51,244 bases of DNA from Leptospira biflexa (GCA_020721905.1 DYLU01000015.1:1-51244); one strand, 5' to 3'. Numbered from the stretch's first letter, positions 1-10,286 are shown. Notes: generated by a model from the sequence alone, not told the origin. A program made the numbers and translations.

Positions 1-51
1 AGTGCAACCTTGCCAAGGTTGAGGTCGCGGGTTCAAATCCCGTTTCCCGCT
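1..51 (+). tRNA. tRNA-Gly (GCC), 3' part only
   Basis: The window opens inside a tRNA. The anticodon stem pairs CAACC with GGTTG around the loop TTGCCAA, which gives anticodon GCC (glycine). The T arm pairs GCGGG with CCCGT around TTCAAAT, and the 3' acceptor strand TTCCCGC is followed by discriminator T at 51. The 5' acceptor strand and D arm lie before the window. CCA is not encoded, so it must be added by a nucleotidyltransferase. A hairpin terminator follows 13 bases later. Confidence 0.93.
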
Positions 52-64
52 CATGTAAAAAAAT

Positions 65-87
65 CCTGGCAATCGCCAGGTTTTTTT
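65..87. terminator. Bidirectional intrinsic terminator
   Basis: The perfect 6-bp stem CCTGGC/GCCAGG closes an AATC loop and is followed by seven T on the plus strand. A run of A precedes the stem, so it also reads as a hairpin plus T tract on the minus strand. It can therefore end both the tRNA-Gly transcript and the convergent histidine kinase gene, whose stop codon lies within the T tract. Confidence 0.85.
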
Positions 88-1420
88 ATTTGTTAAACAT
101 ATCCGAAGGTTTGATAATACACAGGTCGCCCCTCTTCGGAATTTCAAAAATGAATTCTGCCCATTTTTTATATTCTGAACGAGCCCAGATGTGACCGGAA
201 TGTAATTGAATAATTTTCCAGGTTACATACAATCCAATACCATGCCCGCTTTGTTCCATTAATTCAGGTGTGTTGACTCTTGAAAACTTGCGGAATAATT
301 TAATCTTTTCGCTATCAGGGAAGCCATACCCTTCATTAAGTACTGAAACATGCAGGATGTTTTCATCAGCATCTAATGTTATTACTATTTTGCCATTTTC
401 ATATCCATACTTGACAGCATTCCCCAAGAGATTGTTCATTACAATTTTTAATAATTCGGGATCGCAGATAATCGTTAAATTCCCTATATTATTATGCATG
501 GTAACTGTCATTTTTTTTTCACGTAAAATCGTTTCAACAAATTCAAGTGAAGATTTAATGATTTCTTCAACAAAAGCCACTTCATGTGTTTTAATAGTAA
601 AAGTACCTGTTTCAAATCGGGACAGATTAAGGTATTCCAGTGCTATGTTGTGCAAATATTCGGTTTTCTTTACAATTCTGTTGACCATTTCTTTATTGGT
701 TTCATTGATTTCTCCAAAATATCCTGCTGCGATTGTTTTTCCTAATGTAATAATTGAAGCTAAAGGATTTTTTAATTCGTGTGTTATAAAGCTCAACATT
801 TCCATATAGGCATTTATGGATGCCTTTAGTTTTTCAATCTGATAGGCTTTTTCAACAGCCTGTGCCAGTCTATTCCGGAAAGATAACAAAAGTTTAATGT
901 GATGGATGGAATAGGCCTCAATCAATTTACTGCGGAACATAAGTATACCAACATTACGGTTATGTACACGTAACGGCGTTGCCATAGAGGATTGTATTCC
1001 TTCTTTTAGTAGAAGAAGTGCTGATTCGCTTTTAGGATTACTTTTATAGTGGTTTTCCATATTATTGATGATACTGGGAAATCCTGTTGATAATACTTCT
1101 TCAACTGATCCACCCTTAATATCCGATGAGTATCCACTGACAAGGTGAATTTCTGGATAAGTTGTTTTAATATAGTATAAAACAAGCCTGCTGCCATCAT
1201 CCTCTAAAAATGCTACATCCAATCTGTCCAGGGGCATTATTTTAATAGTTTCGTTAAATATAAAATCCAGTATCTCTTCTAATGTAAGTCCATCAGCTAC
1301 TCTTTTGTTGATTCCACGCAATATAGCCTTTTCTATAGGTGAAAATTCCGTTTCCCAATCTATATCTTCTGATAGTATTTTAATTATATAATTTTTAGAA
1401 CTTTGAGGAGTTATCTGCAT
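86..1420 (-). CDS. GAF-domain sensor histidine kinase
   Basis: A 444-residue cytoplasmic kinase with no membrane segment. A GAF-like sensory region spans about residues 50-190. The HisKA dimerisation domain has its H box at FITHELKNPL, so the phospho-accepting histidine is His214. The HATPase_c domain shows the N box around Asn329-Asn334 (NNLLGNAVKYG), a G1-like box NEGYGFP near 362-368 (Asn in place of the usual Asp), an F box LFRKFSR and the G2 box GHGIGLYV. No response regulator is adjacent, so the partner is unknown. The gene converges on the tRNA-Gly terminator. The ligand of the GAF domain cannot be told from the sequence. A hybrid kinase is excluded because there is no receiver domain. 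Confidence 0.9.
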   Translation of the reverse strand: MQITPQSSKNYIIKILSEDIDWETEFSPIEKAILRGINKRVADGLTLEEILDFIFNETIKIMPLDRLDVAFLEDDGSRLVLYYIKTTYPEIHLVSGYSSDIKGGSVEEVLSTGFPSIINNMENHYKSNPKSESALLLLKEGIQSSMATPLRVHNRNVGILMFRSKLIEAYSIHHIKLLLSFRNRLAQAVEKAYQIEKLKASINAYMEMLSFITHELKNPLASIITLGKTIAAGYFGEINETNKEMVNRIVKKTEYLHNIALEYLNLSRFETGTFTIKTHEVAFVEEIIKSSLEFVETILREKKMTVTMHNNIGNLTIICDPELLKIVMNNLLGNAVKYGYENGKIVITLDADENILHVSVLNEGYGFPDSEKIKLFRKFSRVNTPELMEQSGHGIGLYVTWKIIQLHSGHIWARSEYKKWAEFIFEIPKRGDLCIIKPSDMFNK

Positions 1421-1814
1421 ATTAATAAATTCCCTGAATATTTCATTATAAGAATGTGATTTATTACTACGATATAATATACTACTATGCAGATTTTATT
1501 GCAACAATAATAGGTGTTATAGTGATAAACCAAAAACAAATATAAATAAAGCAGTTCTTTTTTAAAGAAAAAAAGTATTTGACGGCAATGTGTGTGCCAA
1601 CAAATATATCAAAAATTTTTTACGAATGCCATTGCTGCTATATATATGTGCTATAATTTAATAATACATACGGTACTTTTGAAAGATTAATTTTACGTTA
1701 AATCATTTATCTTGTGAAAACTGGATTAACCATAAATAACAGCATAATTTATCTTTTTTTAAATATCAACAAGCAATAGTACAACATTAAAATAATTTTA
1801 AAGGAGAAATAACC
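1421..1814. other. Divergent intergenic region upstream of tig
   Basis: This 394-base AT-rich gap separates the minus-strand kinase from tig and must hold the promoters of both. The clearest element is an extended -10 box at 1649-1657. A weaker TTGACG lies near 1576. No inverted repeat of the CIRCE type (TTAGCACTC/GAGTGCTAA) and no sigma-32-like CCCCAT element were found, so heat control of the downstream chaperone/protease genes is not supported here. No ORF or RNA gene was recognised. Confidence 0.5.
1649..1657 (+). promoter_or_regulatory. Extended -10 promoter candidate for tig
   Basis: The sequence TGC-TATAAT is a perfect TATAAT preceded by TGn, the extended -10 form, which can work without a good -35. 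No convincing -35 hexamer lies 16-18 bases upstream. It would start transcription near 1664 and leave an untranslated leader of about 150 bases before the tig start. Confidence 0.5.
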
Positions 1815-3158
1815 TTGGAAATTAAAGAGTCAAAACTTGAAAATGCACGGATACGGCTTGATATTGAAATACCTAATGACCGTATTGATGCTGAATATGA
1901 TAAGGTGTTGAAAAATGTTCAAAAAAAGGCTGAAATTAAGGGCTTCAGGATTGGGAAAGCGCCTCTTGATTTGATTGAAAAAAAATATGCCGAGTTTATT
2001 TCCGGTGAGACTGCTGAAAATATTGTGCGGTCTGCTTATATTGAAGCCATTGAACAAAAGGGCTTTACACCAATAACCCAGCCTGTATTTGATTTTAAAG
2101 AACTGGAAAAAGGGAAGCCTTTTTCTTTTATAGTTGAATTTGATATACCCCCTACTATTGAGATTAGCAATTATAAAGGCATTCATGTTGAGCAGAAAAT
2201 TGTAAAAGTAACCGATGAAGATGTTGATGCCGAAATAGAATCAATGCGCGAACGGATGGCAACGATAACCAAAAAAGAAGGTGAAGATGCAAAGGTCATT
2301 AAAGGGGATCAGGTAACCATTAAGATGAAGCGTATTGATGACAAATCACCTGAACAGGTAGATGCAGCTGCATTTACCTCGCACAGCCTTGTGGTTGGCA
2401 AGAGCAAAGAATCATGGGCTATTGATGAAGATATTATTGGAATGAAAAAAGATGAAGAGAAAGAAATTAAAGTTAAATACCCCAAAGATTACGAAGTGGA
2501 AGAGCTCAAGGGGCAAAAGGTAACGTATTTGGTAAAGGTTGAAGAAATTTTTGAGCGACAGTTACCGGAACTAAATGATGAATTTGCAAAAAGTGCGGGT
2601 GAATACAATTCACTTGAAGAATTAAAAACCCGAATCAGAGAAAATCTGGAAACCTATGCAAAAGAGCAAACACTGAATCAAGTAAAACAGGAGATACTTG
2701 AAAAAATAGTCGAAAACAGTAAATTTGACATTCCTGAGTCTTTGATACAAAAGGAGATGTACGCAATTTTCAAACGATTGCAGTCACGATTTGGCAATGT
2801 TGGCAAGGATATCAATGAGTTTGCATCGATATTTGGCATTAACCCTGAAGAATTGACAAAATCCATCAGTGATGAAGCCAAAAAAAATATCAAAGATGCT
2901 CTGGTATTAACAAAAATCGCTGAGATTGAACAGCTGAAGGTTACAGAGGAGCAATTTCAAAAATTTATAAAATCCATAGCAGAACGCAATAATGTGTCGG
3001 AAGAAGAAGCGGTAAAAGTGGTTGAGGAGAAAGGAAATAAAGAAGAAATCGAAGGCGATTTGATTTTGGATACAGCATATGATTTTATTTATCAGAATGC
3101 GGATATTAAGATGCTCAAACCTGTAACTTTTCAGGAATATATTGCTCAGACGAAGTGA
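1815..3158 (+). CDS. tig: Trigger factor, ribosome-bound chaperone
   Basis: A 447-residue trigger factor, the chaperone and peptidyl-prolyl isomerase that binds ribosomal protein L23 at the tunnel exit. The ribosome-docking signature GFRIGKAP is at residues 43-50. The FKBP-like isomerase domain (about 150-245) and the long helical substrate-binding C-terminus follow. The start is TTG, chosen because AAAGGAG at 1800-1806 lies eight bases upstream and no ATG fits. It heads the tig-clpP-clpX-lon cluster common in many bacteria. Length matches the family. Confidence 0.96.
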   Translation: MEIKESKLENARIRLDIEIPNDRIDAEYDKVLKNVQKKAEIKGFRIGKAPLDLIEKKYAEFISGETAENIVRSAYIEAIEQKGFTPITQPVFDFKELEKGKPFSFIVEFDIPPTIEISNYKGIHVEQKIVKVTDEDVDAEIESMRERMATITKKEGEDAKVIKGDQVTIKMKRIDDKSPEQVDAAAFTSHSLVVGKSKESWAIDEDIIGMKKDEEKEIKVKYPKDYEVEELKGQKVTYLVKVEEIFERQLPELNDEFAKSAGEYNSLEELKTRIRENLETYAKEQTLNQVKQEILEKIVENSKFDIPESLIQKEMYAIFKRLQSRFGNVGKDINEFASIFGINPEELTKSISDEAKKNIKDALVLTKIAEIEQLKVTEEQFQKFIKSIAERNNVSEEEAVKVVEEKGNKEEIEGDLILDTAYDFIYQNADIKMLKPVTFQEYIAQTK

Positions 3159-3253
3159 ATAGACATTCATGACAAATTATAGAAGTTATGGGAACTGATG
3201 CTACACTGTATGTAAGGTTATTTAGAAATTTATAAATTTGTTGAGGTAATTTC

Positions 3254-3844
3254 ATGAGCTATCTTGTACCAATTGTTGTAGAACAAACAGCACGCGGCGA
3301 GCGGTCGTATGATATATATTCCCGCTTATTAAAGGATCGCATCATTTTTATTGGCGATGCAATTGATGATCATGTAGCAAGTTTAGTTATAGCTCAGTTA
3401 TTGTTTCTGGAAGCAGAAGATCCTGACAAAGATATTTATGTATATATAAACTCACCGGGAGGCATTGTAACTTCGGGTCTTGCTATTTATGATACCATGC
3501 AATATGTAAAACCTGACGTTGCAACTATATGTTTGGGACAGGCGGCATCTATGGCTTCATTGCTTCTGGCTGCAGGGGCAAAAGGGAAACGATCAGCATT
3601 GCCTAATTCGCGTATTATGATTCATCAGCCAATGGGCGGTTTTCAGGGGCAGGCTTCTGACATTGCTATTCATGCAAAGGAAATCCTTAAAATTAAGTCA
3701 AAGTTGAATGAAATATATGCCATCCATACCAAACAGCCAATAGAAAAAATTGAAAAAGATGTGGATAGGGATTTTTTTATGGATGCACAGGAAGCCGTAG
3801 AGTATGGATTAATTGATAAAGTTATTCAAAAAGATAGTAGATAA
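3254..3844 (+). CDS. clpP: ATP-dependent Clp protease, proteolytic subunit ClpP
   Basis: A 196-residue serine peptidase that assembles into a double-heptamer chamber and degrades proteins fed by ClpX. The catalytic triad is visible: Ser99 in GQAASMAS, His124 in MIHQPMGG and Asp173 in DRDFFM. The oxyanion-loop motif INSPGG is at residues 65-70. A GAGG ribosome site precedes the ATG. It sits 95 bases after tig and 35 before clpX, so the three are probably cotranscribed. Length is typical. Confidence 0.98.
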   Translation: MSYLVPIVVEQTARGERSYDIYSRLLKDRIIFIGDAIDDHVASLVIAQLLFLEAEDPDKDIYVYINSPGGIVTSGLAIYDTMQYVKPDVATICLGQAASMASLLLAAGAKGKRSALPNSRIMIHQPMGGFQGQASDIAIHAKEILKIKSKLNEIYAIHTKQPIEKIEKDVDRDFFMDAQEAVEYGLIDKVIQKDSR

Positions 3845-3879
3845 GTAATGTATAAGCGATAATTATTATAAGAGGATAT

Positions 3880-5148
3880 ATGTCAAACAAGAAAAAAGAT
3901 AATAGCAAACATGAAACAACCCATTATTGTTCATTTTGTGGGAAGAGTCAGGACCTGGTACGAAAATTAGTTGCCGGTCCAAATGTATATATATGCGATG
4001 AATGTATTGAATTATGTAATGAGATACTGGAAGAAGACTGGGCATCAGAAGGCGGTGATCTTTTAACAAGCAATTTACCAAAACCTCATGAGATTAAAGC
4101 TGTTCTTGATGAATATGTTATTGGTCAGGAGTATGCAAAGAAAGTTCTTTCGGTAGCAGTTTATAATCACTATAAAAGAATTACCAGCAACTTTAACTTA
4201 AGAAAAGGTGATGTTGAATTAGATAAAAGCAATATTTTATTAATTGGCCCAACGGGAAGTGGTAAAACGTTACTTGCACAAACACTGGCAAAAATTTTAA
4301 AAGTACCATTTGCCATTGCAGATGCAACATCGCTGACCGAAGCAGGCTATGTGGGTGAGGATGTGGAAAATATATTGCTGAGGTTGATACAGAATGCAGA
4401 TGGCGATGTTAAAAGGGCTGAGATAGGAATAATTTATATTGATGAAATTGATAAGATTTCACGCAAATCTGAAAATCCTTCCATTACGCGTGATGTATCG
4501 GGTGAAGGTGTCCAGCAGGCCTTATTAAAGATTGTTGAGGGGACTATAGCCAATGTTCCCCCACAGGGTGGTAGAAAACATCCTCATCAGGAATTCATAT
4601 CTATTGACACCAAGAACATTTTGTTTATTTGTGGTGGTGCATTTGTTGGGCTGGATAAAATTGTTCATTCGCGCATTGGTAATAAAACAATGGGATTTGG
4701 TGCTGAAGTTAAGTCGGTTAAAAATATTGGCAAAATCAATATACTGGAGAAAATGATCCCCGAAGATCTTATACGGTATGGTTTGATTCCTGAGTTTGTA
4801 GGCAGATTACATGTCCATGCTGTATTACATGAGCTTGATAAACAGGCTTTAAGGGAAATTTTAACAAAACCGCGCAATGCATTAACAAAGCAATATCAGA
4901 AAATATTTGCCTTTGAAAATGTTGAACTTGAATTTACTGATTCAGCTATTGATGCAATAGCCCAGATTGCAATTGAACGCGAAACGGGCGCACGTGGATT
5001 GCGGTCAGTTCTTGAAGAGATAATGCTGGATTTAATGTACGAGATTCCTTCCAAGAAAACCATAGCCAGGGTTATCATTAACGAGGATGTTGTATTGCAC
5101 GGAAAAGCCCCTGAAATTATTCAAAAATCGGCAGAAAAAAGTGCGTAA
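3880..5148 (+). CDS. clpX: ATP-dependent Clp protease, ATPase subunit ClpX
   Basis: A 422-residue AAA+ unfoldase that recognises substrates and passes them to ClpP. The N-terminal zinc-binding domain has Cys17, Cys20, Cys39 and Cys42. The Walker A motif GPTGSGKT is at 123-130, the pore loop GYVG at 156-159 and Walker B IIYIDEID at 184-191. The second half carries the small AAA+ subdomain ([12 protein letters not shown]). The start has an AGAGGA site upstream. It lies directly after clpP and 72 bases before lon. Confidence 0.98.
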   Translation: MSNKKKDNSKHETTHYCSFCGKSQDLVRKLVAGPNVYICDECIELCNEILEEDWASEGGDLLTSNLPKPHEIKAVLDEYVIGQEYAKKVLSVAVYNHYKRITSNFNLRKGDVELDKSNILLIGPTGSGKTLLAQTLAKILKVPFAIADATSLTEAGYVGEDVENILLRLIQNADGDVKRAEIGIIYIDEIDKISRKSENPSITRDVSGEGVQQALLKIVEGTIANVPPQGGRKHPHQEFISIDTKNILFICGGAFVGLDKIVHSRIGNKTMGFGAEVKSVKNIGKINILEKMIPEDLIRYGLIPEFVGRLHVHAVLHELDKQALREILTKPRNALTKQYQKIFAFENVELEFTDSAIDAIAQIAIERETGARGLRSVLEEIMLDLMYEIPSKKTIARVIINEDVVLHGKAPEIIQKSAEKSA

Positions 5149-5220
5149 GTATGTGTCCAAATTGCACTATTTTCAGTATTATATGTATGGGAACACTACT
5201 CACACAATTCAGGAGAAACC

Positions 5221-7668
5221 ATGAAGAAAGATATAGATTATTTTAAACGATATCCCTTGTTACCATTGCGGGATATGGTAATATTCCCCCATATGGTAAT
5301 ACCGCTATTTGTTGGCCGGGATATCTCAATTAAAGCTCTGGATTCGGCAATGAAGGGTGACCGTCTTTTAGTCCTTACTGCTCAGGTTGATTCACAGATT
5401 GCAAATCCTAAAAAAGAAGATATTCATGATGTTGGCACACTTTCAGAGATTCTTCAGCTTTTAAAATTACCTGATGGTACTGTTAAGGTTCTGGTTGAGG
5501 GCATTTCACGCGTGTATATTTCGCATTTTGAATCAGGTGATGATGGTATTACTGTAGCGATTAAGGATATTGAACGCCCCTATGAAACTGATTCAAAGGT
5601 AGAAGCTTTAAAGCGCAATTTAATTGATACCTTTGAAAAATATATTAAATTAAATAAAAAGGTCCCACAGGAAGCACTTACTACCGTGATGCAGATTGAA
5701 GATATTTCACATCTGGCTGATGTTATTGCTTCGTATATAACAATGCGAGTTGAATATAAACAGGCAATACTGGAATTGGGCAACCCCGTAGAAAGAATAG
5801 AAAAGCTTATTGAACTGATTAATGGCGAAATTGAGATAATGTATATTGAAAAAAAGATCCAGGGCAAAGTTAGAAAACAGATGGAGAAAACTCAGAAGGA
5901 ATACTATCTGAATGAGCAGATTAAAGTAATAAAGAAAGAATTAGGGCAGGGTGATGATTTAGCTGATGAAGTTGAAGAGTTGCGCAAATCAATTGAAGAA
6001 GCAAAAATGTCCAAAGAAGCAAAAGATAAGGCATTAAAGGAACTTAAACGTTTGGAAAAAATGCCTCCGTTGTCAGCTGAATCTGCTGTTGTACGTACAT
6101 ACATTGAATGGTTGCGTGATGTACCATGGTATAAGCGTACCCGGGATAATCGCGACATCGATCATGCCATGCAGGTTCTCAATGAAGATCATTATGGGTT
6201 GGAAGAAGTTAAAGAAAGAATTATTGAATATATAGCAGTGCGTCACCTTTCCAATAAATTAAAAGGCCCAATATTATGTTTTGTAGGTCCTCCAGGTGTT
6301 GGAAAAACTTCTTTAGGGCGTTCAGTGGCAAGAGCACTGGGCAGGAAATTTGTAAGGATGTCATTGGGTGGAGTTCGTGATGAAGCTGAAATTCGTGGGC
6401 ATCGACGGACATATGTAGGGGCGTTGCCTGGAAGAATTATTCAGCAGATGAAAAAGGCTGGCGTGGTTAATCCTGTATTCCTGCTTGATGAAGTTGACAA
6501 AATGTCAATGGATTTCAGAGGGGATCCATCGTCTGCCCTTCTTGAAGTGCTTGATCCGGAGCAGAATAATACATTCGTTGATCATTATCTTGAAGTACCG
6601 TATGACCTTTCAGACGTGCTGTTTATAACAACTGCCAATGTACAGCACAGGATACCTGCTCCATTACAGGACAGAATGGAAATAATTGAAATTAATAGCT
6701 ACACCGAACCGGAAAAGTTAAATATTGCACTGCAGTTTTTACTACCCAAGCAAATTAAAGAAAATGGCCTGAATGAATCAAATATCAAATACAGCGAAGA
6801 TATGATGCTGTATACCATACGTCATTTTACACGTGAAGCCGGGGTAAGAAGTTTAGAGCGAGTGATAGCAAAAGTTTGCCGCAAAGTTGCACGGGAAGTT
6901 GTAAAATATGGGTTGTCACATGTTCGTGAAATAACTGTTGACATCCTGCATGAGTATTTAGGGCCAATCAAGTTTAAATATGGTGAAAAGGAACAGAAGA
7001 GTGAGATAGGCCTTGCCAACGGCCTTGCCTGGACTGAAGTTGGCGGAGATGTGTTACAGGTTGAAGCTTCTCTGATAAAAGGGAAAGGTCAACTTATACT
7101 TACCGGTCAGTTAGGTGAGGTGATGCAGGAATCTGCTCATGCAGCATTTACCTATGTACGTGCAAATGCTCAGTATTTTAACATACCTGAAGATGTGTTA
7201 CGTAAGCATGATGTACATCTGCACGTTCCCGAAGGTGCAATCCCCAAAGATGGGCCTTCCGCAGGTATTACCATGGGTGTGGTTATTGCATCACTATTAA
7301 GCCAGATTGCGGTTCGATGTGATGTTGCAATGACCGGTGAAATAACCTTACGTGGCAAAGTTCTCCCAATAGGTGGATTAAAAGAAAAGGTATTGGCTGC
7401 ACATCGTGCACAAATTACCCATATTATAATACCCAAGGATAACGAAAAAGATCTGGAAAAGATACCTGAATATGTCCGCAAACAGCTCATATTCCACCCG
7501 GTTACAAGCATGGAAGAAGTGCTGTTCTTATCATTGGAAGAACCCGAAAAATTCTTTAAGGACAGGCAAAAGACCGAAAAACTTAATGAGCAATGGAAAG
7601 ATACAGTACGGGAATCTGCAATTTCAGATATGAGCAATGAATTATTGACCAAACACAATTATGCATAG
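5221..7668 (+). CDS. lon: ATP-dependent protease Lon (LonA type)
   Basis: An 815-residue protease that degrades misfolded and regulatory proteins in the cytoplasm. The N-terminal LON substrate domain covers about 1-200 and a coiled region follows. The Walker A motif GPPGVGKT is at 356-363 and Walker B VFLLDEVDKM follows. The C-terminal protease domain has the Ser-Lys dyad Ser680 (KDGPSAGI) and Lys723 (GGLKEKV), with the 43-residue spacing seen in E. coli Lon. CAGGAGA precedes the ATG. It is the last gene of the tig-clpP-clpX-lon cluster. Confidence 0.98.
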   Translation: MKKDIDYFKRYPLLPLRDMVIFPHMVIPLFVGRDISIKALDSAMKGDRLLVLTAQVDSQIANPKKEDIHDVGTLSEILQLLKLPDGTVKVLVEGISRVYISHFESGDDGITVAIKDIERPYETDSKVEALKRNLIDTFEKYIKLNKKVPQEALTTVMQIEDISHLADVIASYITMRVEYKQAILELGNPVERIEKLIELINGEIEIMYIEKKIQGKVRKQMEKTQKEYYLNEQIKVIKKELGQGDDLADEVEELRKSIEEAKMSKEAKDKALKELKRLEKMPPLSAESAVVRTYIEWLRDVPWYKRTRDNRDIDHAMQVLNEDHYGLEEVKERIIEYIAVRHLSNKLKGPILCFVGPPGVGKTSLGRSVARALGRKFVRMSLGGVRDEAEIRGHRRTYVGALPGRIIQQMKKAGVVNPVFLLDEVDKMSMDFRGDPSSALLEVLDPEQNNTFVDHYLEVPYDLSDVLFITTANVQHRIPAPLQDRMEIIEINSYTEPEKLNIALQFLLPKQIKENGLNESNIKYSEDMMLYTIRHFTREAGVRSLERVIAKVCRKVAREVVKYGLSHVREITVDILHEYLGPIKFKYGEKEQKSEIGLANGLAWTEVGGDVLQVEASLIKGKGQLILTGQLGEVMQESAHAAFTYVRANAQYFNIPEDVLRKHDVHLHVPEGAIPKDGPSAGITMGVVIASLLSQIAVRCDVAMTGEITLRGKVLPIGGLKEKVLAAHRAQITHIIIPKDNEKDLEKIPEYVRKQLIFHPVTSMEEVLFLSLEEPEKFFKDRQKTEKLNEQWKDTVRESAISDMSNELLTKHNYA

Positions 7669-7697
7669 ATGATGAAATTAATATTTTGTACAAAGTA

Positions 7698-7739
7698 ATT
7701 ATTTTCCTGAGCTATTAAGCGGTCATGGATAATTTTTTT
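7698..7739 (+). terminator. Possible terminator after lon
   Basis: An imperfect hairpin pairs AATTAT near 7698 with ATAATT near 7728, with a short inner TGA/TCA pairing, and is followed by a T-rich run. The stem is weak and AT-rich. It lies where a terminator is expected between the convergent lon and methyltransferase genes. Confidence 0.3.
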
Positions 7740-8490
7740 AGTTCTTCTCAAAATGAATTAAAAGCTTATTAGATGTTTTTATAAATGGTTCTTTTTTAGA
7801 GTTAGCATATATGGTAACAATTTTAAAACCATTATTATGCAAAAATTCTTCTATCTCTTCTTTAAAAAAAGCACGCATGATATGTTTATCTTTTACATGT
7901 CGTGTTGAATTGCCATCTGAAATTATATATCTATAGTATACCTCAGCAATTGTTTTATTATTACCGGGTACAAGAGTAAATCCACGTTCCCGTTGAATTG
8001 TCAAATTTTTATATGTAACACTTGATACTGTTGTTAATGGTTTTTCTTTTATTTCCCTGACAGGTACTGCATTCCAAATTTCAAAAAGCCCAAAACCATT
8101 ATTTTTCAAAGCTCTCCATGTATTCCATAAAACTTTGTCAACGTCTTCATCATGTATCATATAATCAAATGATCCAAATAAAGAGATGATTATATCAAAA
8201 TCTTCAAAGAAGTCAAAGTTCGTGATATCTGAAAGAATAAAGTTAGCAGCATTGGGGAATCGCAGTTTAGCATGAGTTAACATATTTTTACTGTTATCTA
8301 AACCAGTACAAGTAAACCCACAGTTATATAATTCATTGAGATGTTCGCCTGTCCCACATCCCAAATCAAGCAAAACAGGATTTGATATGTTTGAAGCAAG
8401 TTCTTTAATAAGATTTATATCGTCATTAATATCTCTGTGACACTTCTCTATAGTAAAATAATATTCTGCTAAGTCGTGATATAATTTCAT
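7738..8490 (-). CDS. Class I SAM-dependent methyltransferase
   Basis: A 250-residue Rossmann-fold methyltransferase. Motif I, which binds S-adenosylmethionine, is LDLGCGTGEH at residues 41-50. The acidic residue after strand 2 is in GLDNS, and the motif II-like segment FDIIISLFGSFDYM follows. The substrate cannot be told: the sequence resembles the broad methyltransferase families that act on small molecules. It starts 10 bases after the end of ptsI on the same strand, so it is probably cotranscribed with and downstream of ptsI. No functional link to the PTS is evident. Confidence 0.8.
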   Translation of the reverse strand: MKLYHDLAEYYFTIEKCHRDINDDINLIKELASNISNPVLLDLGCGTGEHLNELYNCGFTCTGLDNSKNMLTHAKLRFPNAANFILSDITNFDFFEDFDIIISLFGSFDYMIHDEDVDKVLWNTWRALKNNGFGLFEIWNAVPVREIKEKPLTTVSSVTYKNLTIQRERGFTLVPGNNKTIAEVYYRYIISDGNSTRHVKDKHIMRAFFKEEIEEFLHNNGFKIVTIYANSKKEPFIKTSNKLLIHFEKN

Positions 8491-8500
8491 GGTGAGCGAA

Positions 8501-10246
8501 TTATTTAAAAAACATATTGGGGAATTTTTTGTTTAATACTTCCATCATTGCATTTTCTATGTCATACGTATTGTCCAGTTGCAGTAAATTGTTAACCATG
8601 TTTGTGCATTCATCAATGGTAACCGAACGTATGATACGTTTAATCTGATACATGAATGCTGAACTCATGGATAACTGTCGGTACCCCAACCCCAATAAAA
8701 GCATGGTATATTTTGGTTCCCCCGCCATCTCACCGCATATTGAAAGAGATACATTATTTTTATTTGAAACATCAGCAATTAATTTTAAAAGCCTTAGCAC
8801 AGCAAGATTAAGCGGATTATAAAGATATGCTATTTTTTCGCTGATACGATCGACGGCTAATGTGTACTGAACCAGATCATTGGTTCCAACAGAAAAGAAA
8901 TCACAATGTTTACAGAATCTATCAACATTTATCGCTGCTGAAGGAACCTCAATCATTATGCCAACCGGTAAATTATGATTAAAAGGTATTCCTAATTTCT
9001 GAAGATTTTCCATCTCTTCGTATAAAATTGATTTTGCTTTGAGAAGTTCTTCAACAGACGATATCATGGGAAACATCAATTTAACATTGCCAAACGCAGA
9101 AGCCCGCAGTATTGCCCTGAGTTGTGGCCTGAATAAAAATTCATTTTCAAGGCTAAACCGTATTGCTCTGCATCCTAAGAAGGGGTTTCGCTCTTTATAT
9201 TGCTTGGTAAAAGCATAAATCTTGTCGCCACCTATATCAAGCGTACGAATGGTAACGGGGTGAGGGTTAAAGAACTCAACCACCTTTTTATATTCTTCAA
9301 ACTGTTTTTCTTCATCAGGTAAAGACTTATCCAGAAATAAAAATTCTGATCTGAAAAGACCAATACCCTGTGCACCATGATCCCGTATAATATTCATTTC
9401 GTCGGGAATTTCTATGTTGCCATATATATATATGGTTTCATTATCAAGAGTATGAGAAGGAAGTTCAATTATAGCCGCTAATTCATTTTCAAGCTGTTTT
9501 AAATCTTCACGGTACTTTTCATATTCACTGATTTCATCTTTTGATGGGTTAACAATTATTTTCCCGTGTATAGCATCCAGAATGATAATGTCACCATGTT
9601 TAATAAGAGAAGTACCAACCTGAGAGCCAACTATTGCAGGGATTTCCAGTGCACGTGCCATGATTGCCGTATGGGAAGTTCTGCCGCCACGGTCGGTTAT
9701 AAAACCCAGTACATATTTTTTATTCATCATTGCAGTATCAGATGGCGTCAGGTCGGTTGCTACTACAATAACTTCTTCTTTTAGATCTGCCAGAGATTCA
9801 TCGTGCGTTTTTTGTAAATTATTAATAAGCCGCTTGTTAATATCTGAAATATCGATAATCCGTTCACGCAAATATTCATCTTCAATTGATTTTAAGCTCT
9901 GAATCAGTTGTACTGTGATATCATTCAAAACCCATTCTGCATTACGTTTTTCCTTACTGATGGTCTCGCGCACCTTTTGATCCAGATAGGGATCTTCAAG
10001 AACCATTAAGTGGCTTTTGAATATGTCGGCCATATCATTGGATAAACTGGTTGCTATCTGCGATTGAATAGATTTGATTTCTTCTTTGGTTTTTGCAAGG
10101 GATTCATCATACCTTTTTGTTTCATTTTCAACCTGGTCATCTGCTATGGTGTATTTGGGAATAATAATATTATCGCCTCGATAAATATAGGCTTTTCCTA
10201 TAACTATCCCTGGTGAAGCAATAACTCCTTCTATTGATTTGGACAT
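8501..10246 (-). CDS. ptsI: Phosphoenolpyruvate-protein phosphotransferase (PTS enzyme I)
   Basis: A 581-residue enzyme I, which takes phosphate from PEP and passes it to HPr in the phosphotransferase system. The swivelling His domain carries the active site GGRTSHTAIMAR with His192. The PEP-binding TIM-barrel half shows GIGLFRSEFLF, the arginine-rich CRAIRFSLE segment and the C-terminal SICGEMAGEP with its conserved cysteine. No HPr, HPr kinase or enzyme II gene is in the window, so whether it serves sugar import or only regulation is unknown. Length is as expected. Confidence 0.96.
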   Translation of the reverse strand: MSKSIEGVIASPGIVIGKAYIYRGDNIIIPKYTIADDQVENETKRYDESLAKTKEEIKSIQSQIATSLSNDMADIFKSHLMVLEDPYLDQKVRETISKEKRNAEWVLNDITVQLIQSLKSIEDEYLRERIIDISDINKRLINNLQKTHDESLADLKEEVIVVATDLTPSDTAMMNKKYVLGFITDRGGRTSHTAIMARALEIPAIVGSQVGTSLIKHGDIIILDAIHGKIIVNPSKDEISEYEKYREDLKQLENELAAIIELPSHTLDNETIYIYGNIEIPDEMNIIRDHGAQGIGLFRSEFLFLDKSLPDEEKQFEEYKKVVEFFNPHPVTIRTLDIGGDKIYAFTKQYKERNPFLGCRAIRFSLENEFLFRPQLRAILRASAFGNVKLMFPMISSVEELLKAKSILYEEMENLQKLGIPFNHNLPVGIMIEVPSAAINVDRFCKHCDFFSVGTNDLVQYTLAVDRISEKIAYLYNPLNLAVLRLLKLIADVSNKNNVSLSICGEMAGEPKYTMLLLGLGYRQLSMSSAFMYQIKRIIRSVTIDECTNMVNNLLQLDNTYDIENAMMEVLNKKFPNMFFK

Positions 10247-10259
10247 AACAATGTACCTG

Positions 10260-10286
10260 TTGACAGTAACTATTGCATACTATATT
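10260..10286 (+). promoter_or_regulatory. Promoter-like pair upstream of pcm, overlapping a repeat motif
   Basis: TTGACA at 10260-10265 and TATATT at 10281-10286 are separated by 15 bases, shorter than the usual 17. The pair points toward pcm, about 140 bases downstream. The spacer is part of the dispersed motif ACAGTAACTATTGCATA (10263-10279), so the match to a promoter could be a by-product of that repeat. Confidence 0.35.
10263..10279 (+). repeat. Dispersed 17-bp motif, copy between ptsI and pcm
   Basis: ACAGTAACTATTGCATA matches the reference at 15 of 17 positions. It lies just upstream of the divergent ptsI start. Confidence 0.5.

Noticed and set aside
1421-1814. CIRCE or sigma-32 control of the tig-clpP-clpX-lon cluster
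   Set aside because: Neither the TTAGCACTC inverted repeat nor a CTTGAAA/CCCCAT pair is present here or before clpP or lon.
7170-7658. 162-codon open frame on the minus strand
   Set aside because: It lies antisense to the catalytic domain of lon and shows no protein features.
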